Source of the DNA: an uncultured Eubacterium sp.
GTDB lineage: Bacteria; Bacillota; Clostridia; Peptostreptococcales; Anaerovoracaceae
Length of the DNA: 11,366 nt
Direction: 5' to 3'
Assembly (NCBI GenBank): GCA_900542385.1
Contig: UQNP01000050.1
Location: 1 to 11,366 of the forward strand
Made by a program: the position numbers and the translations under genes. Positions 5,711-11,366 of the stretch are shown here, in pieces (position 1 is the stretch's first letter; each line of letters opens with the position of its first letter). The notes under the pieces were generated by a model, which saw only the letters and a program-made list of their open reading frames with translations, did not search any database and was not told where the DNA came from.

Positions 5711-7594
5711 ATGGAAAAATTTTTAATGGGAACATACGATATAATAGTTGTCGGAGCAGGACATGCAGGATGTGAAGCAGGACTGGCTGCTGCCAGGATG
5801 GGAAAGAAGACATTGATGCTGTCTATAAATCTTGAGTCTGTAGCGATGATGGCCTGCAATCCTTCCATAGGAGGCACGGGAAAAGGGCACCTCGTCAGAG
5901 AAATAGACGCCCTTGGAGGTGAAATGGGTATAAACGCCGATAAGACTTTTATACAGAGCAGGATGCTAAATACTGCAAAGGGTCCCGCGGTCCATTCTTT
6001 GAGAGCTCAGACGGATAAGAACGCATATCATATCGAAATGAAGAAGACCCTTGAAAATGAAGAAAATCTGACTTTAAAACAGGGAGAGGTAATAGATATA
6101 ATCGTTGAAGATTCAAAGGCCTGCGGAGTGATTCTCAGAACGGGAGCGTGCTACAGATCCAAAGCTGTGATACTTGCAACGGGAACATTTCTTGCCGGAA
6201 AGATATTCATTGGAGACAGCGTATACGACAGTGGTCCCAACGGACTTGCTCCTTCTGTGCTTCTTGCACAAAGGCTGAGGGAATACGGGCTTCCTATGAG
6301 AAGATTCAAAACAGGTACTCCTGCAAGAGCTCTGGCAAAAAGCTTTGACTACGATAAGATGATACCTCAGGAGGGAGATGAAAAAATAGTTCCGTTTTCC
6401 TTCATGAATGATGACCTGAAAAAAGATCAGGTGAAGTGCTGGCTTACATATACTAACGAAAAAACCCATGAAGTGATAAGGGCTAATTTTCACAGATCTG
6501 CATTATTCGGAGGTCATATAGAGGGAATAGGTCCAAGATACTGTCCTTCAATAGAAGATAAAGTGAACAGGTTCGCCGATAAGAAAAGACATCAGCTTTT
6601 TATAGAGCCGGAAGGACTTTATACCGATGAGATGTATATACAGGGTATGTCATCCAGTCTTCCGGAGGATGTGCAGGAGGAATTTTATAAAACAATAGAA
6701 GGTCTTGAGAATATAGAGATAGTACGTCCTGCTTATGCGATAGAGTATGATTGTATAGATCCTCTCGATCTGAAAATAAGCCTTGAGAACAAACACGTTG
6801 AAAATCTTTTTTGCGCCGGTCAGTTCAACGGAAGTTCAGGATATGAGGAAGCTGCGGCTCAGGGACTCATGGCCGGAATAAACGCTGTACGCAAACTTGA
6901 CGGAAAAAAAGAATTCGTTCTCGACAGAAGCGAGGCTTATATTGGCGTTCTGATCGACGATCTTGTGACTAAAGGTACTAATGAACCTTACAGAATTATG
7001 ACCAGCAGAGCGGAATATAGGCTTGTTCTGAGGCAGGACAACGCAGATTACCGTCTTACGGAGCGCGGATATGAGATAGGACTTGTAAAAGATGACAGAT
7101 ATAGGAGATTTCTGGAAAAAAAGGAAATAGTTGAAAAAGAGACAGAGAGACTTAAAAAGAAAATACTGAAGCCTGAGGAAGCAAATGATTTTCTCACTGA
7201 GAGAGGCAGCTCGCCTATAAAGTCAGCAGTATCACTTATAGAGCTTTTGAAACGTCCTGAGATATCATATGATGATTCGGCTGAGATAGATGATAAAAGA
7301 CCTGAACTTTCAGAACATCAGAAAACTATGCTGGAAGTGCAGATAAAGTATGAAGGATATATAGGAAAACAGCAGCAGCAGATAGAAAAATTCAAAAGAC
7401 TCGAAGATAAGAAGCTGCCCTCAGATATAGATTATGAAAAAATTGAAGGACTCAGGATAGAAGCGAGACAGAAGCTCAGCGATATGAGACCTGTCTCTGT
7501 AGGGCAGGCTTCAAGGATATCAGGAGTATCACCGGCAGATATAAATGTGCTTTTGATATATCTGGAAAAGCTGAGGAGAACGAAAAATGGATGA
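5711..7594 (+). CDS. mnmG: tRNA uridine 5-carboxymethylaminomethyl modification enzyme MnmG
   Basis: MnmG is the FAD- and NADH-dependent partner of MnmE in wobble U34 modification. The 627-residue length is standard. The N-terminal dinucleotide-binding motif [10 protein letters not shown] is at 15-24, followed by the family-specific [12 protein letters not shown] (49-60). The two GidA signatures are visible as [11 protein letters not shown] (274-284) and [17 protein letters not shown] (369-385), and MTSRAEYRL at 430-438 is also typical. The C-terminal helical domain (about 460-627) binds tRNA and MnmE. AAAGG at 5697-5701 supports the start at 5711; an internal ATG at 5726 aligns with the FAD motif but has no good ribosome binding site. 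The stop codon overlaps the rsmG start by eight bases, so the two are translationally coupled. Confidence 0.97.
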   Translation: MEKFLMGTYDIIVVGAGHAGCEAGLAAARMGKKTLMLSINLESVAMMACNPSIGGTGKGHLVREIDALGGEMGINADKTFIQSRMLNTAKGPAVHSLRAQTDKNAYHIEMKKTLENEENLTLKQGEVIDIIVEDSKACGVILRTGACYRSKAVILATGTFLAGKIFIGDSVYDSGPNGLAPSVLLAQRLREYGLPMRRFKTGTPARALAKSFDYDKMIPQEGDEKIVPFSFMNDDLKKDQVKCWLTYTNEKTHEVIRANFHRSALFGGHIEGIGPRYCPSIEDKVNRFADKKRHQLFIEPEGLYTDEMYIQGMSSSLPEDVQEEFYKTIEGLENIEIVRPAYAIEYDCIDPLDLKISLENKHVENLFCAGQFNGSSGYEEAAAQGLMAGINAVRKLDGKKEFVLDRSEAYIGVLIDDLVTKGTNEPYRIMTSRAEYRLVLRQDNADYRLTERGYEIGLVKDDRYRRFLEKKEIVEKETERLKKKILKPEEANDFLTERGSSPIKSAVSLIELLKRPEISYDDSAEIDDKRPELSEHQKTMLEVQIKYEGYIGKQQQQIEKFKRLEDKKLPSDIDYEKIEGLRIEARQKLSDMRPVSVGQASRISGVSPADINVLLIYLEKLRRTKNG

Positions 7595-8297
7595 GCTTAA
7601 AAAAATATTTGATAAATTCGGCATGGATTTTGACGATGATAAAAAAGATAAGTACATTTCATATATGGAAAAAATACTGGAAAAAAACCAGAGCGTCAAT
7701 CTTACTGCCATAACCGAGAGAGATGAATTTATAGGAAAGCATTATATCGATTCTCTTTTGTGTGCAGGATCCAAGGAGTTTGCAGGATCGAAGAGGATCG
7801 TAGATGTGGGGACCGGAGGAGGATTTCCGGGAATACCTCTTGCAATAGCTTTTCCGGAAAAAGATTTCGTTTTGCTTGATTCTCTGAACAAGAGGATAAA
7901 GATAGTAAAGGAAGCAGCGAGAGATTCGGGAATAGAGAATATATCTGCTTTTCACGGCAGAGCGGAAGATTTTGCAAGGAATAAGGACATGAGAGAAAAA
8001 TTTGACCTTTGTGTTTCCAGGGCGGTCGCTAACATGAGCACTCTATGCGAGTACTGTCTGCCATTCGTGAAAGTGGGAGGATGTTTTATCGCCTATAAAG
8101 GGCCGGAATGTGAAGAAGAAATAGAAGAGGCGAAAAAAGCCATATCTCTTATGGGAGGCAGGATAGACAGAACAGAAGTACCTGAAATACAAAGCGGCGG
8201 GGCGAAACATACGCTCATATTCATATCGAAGATCAAAAATACAATGTCGAAATATCCGAGAAAAGCCGGAATTCCGTCGAAAGAACCTGTAAAATAG
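7587..8297 (+). CDS. rsmG: 16S rRNA (guanine527-N7)-methyltransferase RsmG
   Basis: RsmG (GidB) methylates N7 of G527 in 16S rRNA with S-adenosylmethionine; loss in other bacteria gives low-level streptomycin resistance. The 236-residue chain has the Rossmann-fold SAM motif [11 protein letters not shown] at 72-82 and the acidic end of strand two near LLDS (96-99). It also has SRAV at 144-147 and the basic family C-terminus [14 protein letters not shown] (222-235). GAGGAGA at 7573-7579, seven bases before the ATG, lies within the mnmG 3' end. The final codons also form the 5' arm of the transcription terminator that follows, so coding and termination signals are superimposed. Confidence 0.97.
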   Translation: MDELKKIFDKFGMDFDDDKKDKYISYMEKILEKNQSVNLTAITERDEFIGKHYIDSLLCAGSKEFAGSKRIVDVGTGGGFPGIPLAIAFPEKDFVLLDSLNKRIKIVKEAARDSGIENISAFHGRAEDFARNKDMREKFDLCVSRAVANMSTLCEYCLPFVKVGGCFIAYKGPECEEEIEEAKKAISLMGGRIDRTEVPEIQSGGAKHTLIFISKIKNTMSKYPRKAGIPSKEPVK

Positions 8298-8315
8298 CAA
8301 ATACAGGTTCTTTTT
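8281..8315 (+). terminator. Intrinsic terminator overlapping the rsmG 3' end
   Basis: AAGAACCTGTA (8281-8291) is perfectly complementary to TACAGGTTCTT (8302-8312), giving an 11-bp stem with a ten-base loop. The T run begins inside the 3' arm and ends at 8315. The 5' arm encodes the last residues of RsmG and the stop codon lies in the loop. It most likely ends the rpmH-to-rsmG transcription unit and separates it from noc-parAB. Confidence 0.9.
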
Positions 8316-8331
8316 GTATCATGAAAGTATC

Positions 8332-8360
8332 TTTATCACTTTGGGACATGCTGTTATCAT
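8332..8360 (+). promoter_or_regulatory. Weak candidate promoter for noc
   Basis: A -10-like TATCAT (8355-8360, five of six) is preceded at 17 bases by TTTATC (8332-8337, three of six). It would start transcription near 8367, just at the noc ribosome binding site. The -35 is poor. The reason to expect a promoter here is the strong terminator immediately upstream. Confidence 0.3.
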
Positions 8361-8383
8361 ATCATCAGAGAGGGGGAAAAGAT

Positions 8384-9217
8384 ATGTTTATGAGAAAAAC
8401 AACGGAAATTCCCATCGATATGATAAAGGCAAACGATCAGCAGCCCCGGGAAAATTTCGGAGAAGAACAGCTGATGGAACTCAGGGATTCCATAAAAGAA
8501 TTCGGTATATTGCAGCCGCTTATCATCAAGAAACAGGATGACGGCAGGTATATGCTCATAGCAGGGGAGAGAAGACTTCGTGCAGCGTCCATGGCAGGTC
8601 TGAATAAGGTGCCTGCTATCATAAAAGATGCTACTGAAGAAGAAGCCGGCATGATAGCGCTGGTGGAAAACATACAGCGTGAAAACCTGGGATACATAGA
8701 GGAAGCAAAGGCTTACAGAACCCTCATGGAAAAATATGGGATAAGCCAGACTGCTTTATCGGAACGTCTTGGAAAAAATCAGTCAACTATATCCAACAAA
8801 ATAAGGATACTCAATCTTCCTGAAGACATACAAAAACTTTTGACGGAGCACAAGCTTACTGAAAGACATGCAAGAGCTCTGCTTAAAATAGATGATGATA
8901 ATATAAGAAGGGCAGTAGTTGAAAAAACTATAAAAAATAATTTCAACGTAAGGCAGATCGAAAAGCTTGTGGAAGAGTATATGGAAAAGAAGGAGATGAC
9001 TGAAAAGGAAAAAAATAAGATAATGCACATAAGCTACAAACTGTATCTCAATACTCTTAAGAAAGCTTTCATAGATATGGATCTCAAAAGTAAGGGAGCT
9101 ACTTTTAAACAGGAAGATACAGGAGACTCCATGGTGATCAAGATAACCATACCTAAGAATCCGGAAGATAAACGGACAGATGAAATAAAAGGTAAGCTGC
9201 GTGCTGCAAATGAATAG
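8384..9217 (+). CDS. noc: Nucleoid occlusion protein Noc (ParB-like CTPase)
   Basis: This is a ParB paralogue that in B. subtilis loads at its own DNA sites, spreads as a CTP-dependent clamp and blocks Z-ring assembly over the chromosome. The 277-residue product has the CTP-binding motifs GERRLR (61-66) and ENIQRENLGYIEEA (95-108). A central helix-turn-helix has recognition region LGKNQSTISNKIRIL (129-143), followed by LTERHARAL (158-166). These closely resemble B. subtilis Noc as I recall it rather than the ParB form SKSRP, and the position between rsmG and parA is the canonical noc locus. The start at 8384 is chosen because AGAGGGGG (8369-8376) lies seven bases upstream; an earlier in-frame ATG at 8321 lies next to the terminator with no ribosome binding site. 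With this start there is no obvious N-terminal amphipathic membrane helix. A second ParB-like chromosome partition protein is the alternative reading. Confidence 0.85.
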   Translation: MFMRKTTEIPIDMIKANDQQPRENFGEEQLMELRDSIKEFGILQPLIIKKQDDGRYMLIAGERRLRAASMAGLNKVPAIIKDATEEEAGMIALVENIQRENLGYIEEAKAYRTLMEKYGISQTALSERLGKNQSTISNKIRILNLPEDIQKLLTEHKLTERHARALLKIDDDNIRRAVVEKTIKNNFNVRQIEKLVEEYMEKKEMTEKEKNKIMHISYKLYLNTLKKAFIDMDLKSKGATFKQEDTGDSMVIKITIPKNPEDKRTDEIKGKLRAANE

Positions 9218-9244
9218 CAGACATACAGTCATAATACTACCTCC

Positions 9245-9278
9245 AAAATATAATGTTTCACGTGAAACATTATATTTT
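9245..9278. promoter_or_regulatory. parS: Perfect parS inside a 34-bp palindrome
   Basis: TGTTTCACGTGAAACA at 9254-9269 is a perfect match to the parS consensus bound by ParB/Spo0J. The symmetry continues through AT-rich flanks so that all 17 bases on each side are complementary (9245-9261 with 9262-9278), and a T run continues to 9281. It thus loads ParB and could also form a terminator-like hairpin for transcripts from noc. It lies upstream of parA. Confidence 0.95.
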
Positions 9279-9279
9279 T

Positions 9280-9307
9280 TTGTTTTTATTTTATGGGAAT
9301 ATAAAAT
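9280..9307 (+). promoter_or_regulatory. Candidate parA-parB promoter abutting parS
   Basis: TTGTTT (9280-9285) and TAAAAT (9302-9307) are separated by 16 bases; a shifted -10 TATAAA at 9300-9305 is an alternative. The match is moderate and the region is AT-rich, so chance is possible. If real, its -35 lies right beside the parS palindrome, and ParB bound there could control its own operon. Confidence 0.35.
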
Positions 9308-9330
9308 AAAAGATAGTAAAGGAGATATTT

Positions 9331-9378
9331 ATGTTATATAATGAAGAAAGGAACTGTTATATTTTTAAGGAGGTATAA
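9331..9378 (+). CDS. Candidate 15-codon leader peptide ahead of parA
   Basis: A short frame runs from ATG at 9331 to TAA at 9376-9378 and encodes MLYNEERNCYIFKEV. It has an excellent ribosome binding site, AAAGGAG at 9318-9324, with a six-base spacer. Its last codons (AAG GAG GTA) are themselves the parA ribosome binding site, and its stop is one base before the parA GTG. It is in a different frame from parA. This geometry is that of translational coupling. I recognise no family; the peptide itself may have no function beyond bringing ribosomes to parA. Conservation in relatives would be the deciding evidence. Confidence 0.4.
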   Translation: MLYNEERNCYIFKEV

Positions 9379-9379
9379 A

Positions 9380-10153
9380 GTGGGAAAGGCAATAGCTATA
9401 TTCAATCAGAAGGGCGGAGTCGGAAAGACGACAACTAACATAAATCTCGCAGCCTGTCTTGCAATGAAAGGTAAAAAAACCTTAATAATCGATATAGATC
9501 CGCAGGGGAATACTACAAGCGGAGTGGGAATCTCAAAAAAAGATCTGGAGCTTACAACTCATGAACTTCTGATAGAGGATGATTATCATCCGGAGGAAGC
9601 TATTCTTCCGACAGGCACTAAAAACCTGGATATAATCCCGGCAAGCGTTCAGCTGGCAGGAGCAGAAGTAGAGCTTATAAAACTGGCAGGAAGAGATAAG
9701 AGACTTAAAAGGGCAATAGAGCTTTTAAAACCGAAATACGATTATATTTTCATAGATTGTCCTCCGTCGCTGGGGCTCCTTACAATAAATTCACTTACGG
9801 CAGTAGATTCGGTTCTCATTCCTATACAATGTGAATTCTATGCTCTTGAAGGTGTAAGTCAGCTCATGAGTACTATAGATATAGTAAGAAAGAACACTAA
9901 TCCGGATCTTGAAATACAGGGAGTTATCCTGAGTATGTTCGATGGAAGAACCAACTTGTCTATACAGGTAGTCGAGGAAGTAAAAAAATATTTCAAGGAA
10001 AAGGTATATACTACAGTGATACCGAGGAACGTAAGGCTTGCCGAAGCTCCAAGTCACGGAATGCCGGTAATACAGTACGATCCCAAGTCAGCAGGAGCTC
10101 GCGCATATATGGAATTTGCAGATGAATTCCTCAGTCTTGAGGAGGGTAAGTAA
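9380..10153 (+). CDS. parA: Chromosome partitioning ATPase ParA/Soj
   Basis: ParA/Soj is a Walker-type ATPase that dimerises on DNA with ATP and, with ParB at parS, moves and separates origins. In B. subtilis it also modulates DnaA activity. The 257-residue product, near the usual length, has the deviant Walker A KGGVGKTT (11-18, with signature Lys11 and catalytic Lys16). It also has Walker A' DIDPQGN (38-44), Walker B FIDCPPS (124-130), and VIPRNVRLAEAPSHG (213-227) typical of Soj. The GTG start at 9380 has AAGGAGG (9367-9373) six bases upstream and gives the standard N-terminus MGKAIAIFNQKGG. An in-frame ATG at 9341 would add 13 residues, including the ribosome binding site region, and is rejected. 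The stop overlaps the parB start by one base (TAATG). Confidence 0.97.
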   Translation: MGKAIAIFNQKGGVGKTTTNINLAACLAMKGKKTLIIDIDPQGNTTSGVGISKKDLELTTHELLIEDDYHPEEAILPTGTKNLDIIPASVQLAGAEVELIKLAGRDKRLKRAIELLKPKYDYIFIDCPPSLGLLTINSLTAVDSVLIPIQCEFYALEGVSQLMSTIDIVRKNTNPDLEIQGVILSMFDGRTNLSIQVVEEVKKYFKEKVYTTVIPRNVRLAEAPSHGMPVIQYDPKSAGARAYMEFADEFLSLEEGK

Positions 10154-11091
10154 TGGCACCAGGGAAAAAAAGCAAAGGTTTGGGGAGAGGACTTGACGCT
10201 CTGTTCGGAGACGTTGAGATAAATCTCGAGCCTGAAGTAAAGGAAGAATCGATCAAAAGTATAAAAACGGAGATCGATACGAATAAAAAAGAAGAAAACA
10301 AAACAGAGAGCAGAGGTATCTCATATATAGAGATAAATGATATAAAGCCTAATTCAAACCAGCCGAGAAAAACTTTTGATGAGGAAAAGCTTGATGAACT
10401 GGCATCATCTATAAAAGAGCATGGTCTTATTCAGCCTGTGGTTCTTCGCTCTGTGAAAAACGGATATGAAATAGTAGCCGGAGAGAGAAGGTGGAGAGCT
10501 GCCAGAAAAATAGGATTGAAAGAAATACCCTGCATAGTAAAGGAGCTGACAGATGAAGAAAATATGCTCCTGGCTATCATAGAGAATATGCAGAGAGAGG
10601 ATCTCAATCCTATAGAAGAAGCGGAAGGTATAAGTCAGATGATAGATACCTATGGGCTTACCCAGGAACAGGTGTCAAAGAGCGTGGGGAAGAGCAGGCC
10701 GTACATTACAAATTCCCTGAGACTTCTGAAACTTCCGGAAGAGATAAGAAAGTATGTTGCCGATGGTCTGCTTTCGTCAGGTCATGCAAGGGCAATAGTA
10801 TCTGCCGGAAGTATAGCACGTCAGATGGAGATCGCTGAGGCCGCAGTTAAGAACGGACTTTCCGTAAGGCAGATAGAAAAAATGGCCCAGGAAAAGAAAT
10901 CCTCAGCCGGTTCAAAAGCAAAGCCGAGGCAGAAAAACGCCGATGTCAAGAGAGTGGAAGATGACTTGAAAGATGTGCTGGGAACCAAAGTAACGCTCAA
11001 CCAGAAAGGGAAAAAAGGCAAAATAGAAATAGAGTTTTACAGCAGAGAAGATCTTGAAAGACTGATAGAACTGTTGAAAACACTGGGATAG
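10153..11091 (+). CDS. parB: Chromosome partitioning protein ParB/Spo0J
   Basis: ParB binds parS, closes into a CTP-dependent sliding clamp, spreads along DNA, recruits SMC and stimulates ParA. The 312-residue chain begins with the ParA-activating motif KGLGRGLDALFG (8-19), followed by a charged linker (about 20-54). The CTPase domain contains NQPRK (69-73), GERRWR (110-115) and ENMQREDLNPIEEA (144-157). The helix-turn-helix region (about 169-193) has the ParB-type GKSRPYITNSLRLL. A lysine-rich hinge (about 247-266) leads to the C-terminal dimerisation domain with KGKIEIEFYSREDLERLIELL (288-308). GGAGGG at 10141-10146 is six bases before the start, and the start overlaps the parA stop, so the pair is translationally coupled. 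Two parS sites flank the pair. Confidence 0.97.
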   Translation: MAPGKKSKGLGRGLDALFGDVEINLEPEVKEESIKSIKTEIDTNKKEENKTESRGISYIEINDIKPNSNQPRKTFDEEKLDELASSIKEHGLIQPVVLRSVKNGYEIVAGERRWRAARKIGLKEIPCIVKELTDEENMLLAIIENMQREDLNPIEEAEGISQMIDTYGLTQEQVSKSVGKSRPYITNSLRLLKLPEEIRKYVADGLLSSGHARAIVSAGSIARQMEIAEAAVKNGLSVRQIEKMAQEKKSSAGSKAKPRQKNADVKRVEDDLKDVLGTKVTLNQKGKKGKIEIEFYSREDLERLIELLKTLG

Positions 11092-11093
11092 AT

Positions 11094-11128
11094 AAAAATG
11101 TTTCATGTGAAACATATGAGACATTTTT
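11094..11128 (+). terminator. Terminator-like hairpin after parB
   Basis: AAAAATGTTTCAT (11094-11106) pairs with ATGAGACATTTTT (11116-11128), giving 13 pairs with one G-U, a nine-base loop and a T run ending the 3' arm. It begins three bases after the parB stop codon and so probably ends the parAB transcript. The 5' arm and loop include most of the second parS site. Confidence 0.65.
11099..11114. promoter_or_regulatory. parS: Near-consensus parS after parB
   Basis: TGTTTCATGTGAAACA differs from the parS consensus at one position, the central C to T, which breaks the perfect symmetry. Single-mismatch parS sites are bound in B. subtilis, so this is probably functional, perhaps with lower affinity than the site at 9254-9269. 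Confidence 0.8.
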
Positions 11129-11145
11129 AATATGAAGGGTATGCA

Positions 11146-11366
11146 ATGGAAAGTGAAAAGATAGATCTGGTTTTAAAAGAAGTTATAAGAAAGGCACGGG
11201 AAATAAATATTCCCGTGCCTGATATTATTTCAGATAAAGTAATAGTAAATAAGAGACCTAAAAAGAGATTTGGCTGCTGTAGAAAAAAAGATGGGATGTT
11301 TTTTATAGAGATCAGTGAATTTATCTTAAAATGCAGCGATAAAAAAATAGAAGAAGTGATAGCTCA
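11146..11366 (+). CDS. SprT-like metalloprotease-family protein, 5' part
   Basis: The frame is open to the right edge (73 codons plus two bases). The start has AAGGG at 11135-11139, six bases upstream. Visible family-like features are the strand NKRPKKRFGCCRKKDG (about 35-50) and FFIEISEF (52-59), followed by IEEVIA and a partial codon that can encode His. In SprT-like proteins this stretch leads into the zinc-binding HExxH helix, so the window ends just before or at the catalytic motif. SprT-like domains occur in DNA-protein crosslink proteases of the SPRTN type and in uncharacterised bacterial proteins; its substrate here is unknown. A perfect 11-bp inverted repeat lies in codons 16-25. The assignment rests on recalled family pattern and would be settled by the missing HExxH. 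Confidence 0.7.
   Translation, partial: MESEKIDLVLKEVIRKAREINIPVPDIISDKVIVNKRPKKRFGCCRKKDGMFFIEISEFILKCSDKKIEEVIA
11192..11220 (+). repeat. 11-bp perfect hairpin inside the start of the SprT-like gene
   Basis: AGGCACGGGAA (11192-11202) and TTCCCGTGCCT (11210-11220) are exact reverse complements around a seven-base AT loop. It is GC-rich against an AT-rich background, lies 46 bases after the start codon, and has no T tract. It may fold in mRNA or bind a dimeric protein. Confidence 0.8.

Noticed and set aside
7821..7836. ATTTCCGGGAAT in rsmG as a Noc site
   Set aside because: Lacks one central base compared with the consensus, so half-site spacing is wrong; it also encodes the conserved SAM-binding loop.
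8441..8454. Possible Noc-binding site inside noc around CCCGGGAAA
   Set aside because: Only 9 of 14 positions match the B. subtilis consensus and the left half is wrong; likely chance.
9341..9379. parA start at the in-frame ATG 13 codons upstream
   Set aside because: Its nearest ribosome binding site is about 16 bases away, and the extension would encode the true parA ribosome binding site. GTG at 9380 has AAGGAGG at ideal spacing and gives the Soj N-terminus.

Overview
This window is the replication-origin neighbourhood of a low-GC Gram-positive chromosome, most likely an anaerobic Clostridia-type member of Bacillota. Four things point that way. The gene order matches the classical Firmicute origin: dnaA diverging from rpmH-rnpA-yidD-yidC-jag-mnmE-mnmG-rsmG-noc-parA-parB. 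Strong AGGAGG-type ribosome binding sites precede most genes. The coding sequence favours AGA for Arg and ATA for Ile. Finally, YidC is short and lacks the periplasmic domain of Gram-negative YidC. I cannot name the genus from sequence alone.

Layout. Positions 1-157 are the dnaA-distal part of oriC. Read on the minus strand they hold DnaA boxes, a short GC block, a run of DnaA-trio triplets and an AT-rich unwinding stretch, the same architecture as the B. subtilis basal unwinding system. dnaN should lie just outside the left edge. dnaA (minus strand) fills 158-1570. Positions 1571-1893 hold the dnaA promoter with an embedded DnaA box, further DnaA boxes, and a full-consensus sigma-A promoter that drives rightward transcription. 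From 1894 to 8297 a compact rightward gene set encodes ribosomal protein L34, the RNase P protein, two membrane-insertion factors (YidD, YidC), the RNA-binding protein Jag/KhpB, the tRNA U34 modification pair MnmE/MnmG and the 16S rRNA methyltransferase RsmG. A strong terminator whose 5' arm is inside the last codons of rsmG closes this set. From 8384 to 11091 come the chromosome organisation genes: a Noc-like ParB paralogue, ParA/Soj and ParB/Spo0J. One perfect parS lies upstream of parA and one single-mismatch parS lies after parB. A SprT-like metalloprotease-family gene begins at 11146 and runs off the right edge.

The genes couple replication initiation (DnaA, oriC), origin segregation (ParA, ParB, parS), division-site protection (Noc) and translation and membrane-biogenesis housekeeping. 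All full-length genes appear intact, and I see no mobile element, CRISPR array, tRNA or rRNA. The parts not explained by textbook annotation are small: a 15-codon ORF with its own ribosome binding site ending one base before parA, both parS sites embedded in larger terminator-like palindromes, a 55-nt imperfect hairpin (also a 23-codon reading frame) between jag and mnmE, and an 11-bp perfect hairpin inside the start of the last gene. No wholly new multi-gene system is evident.
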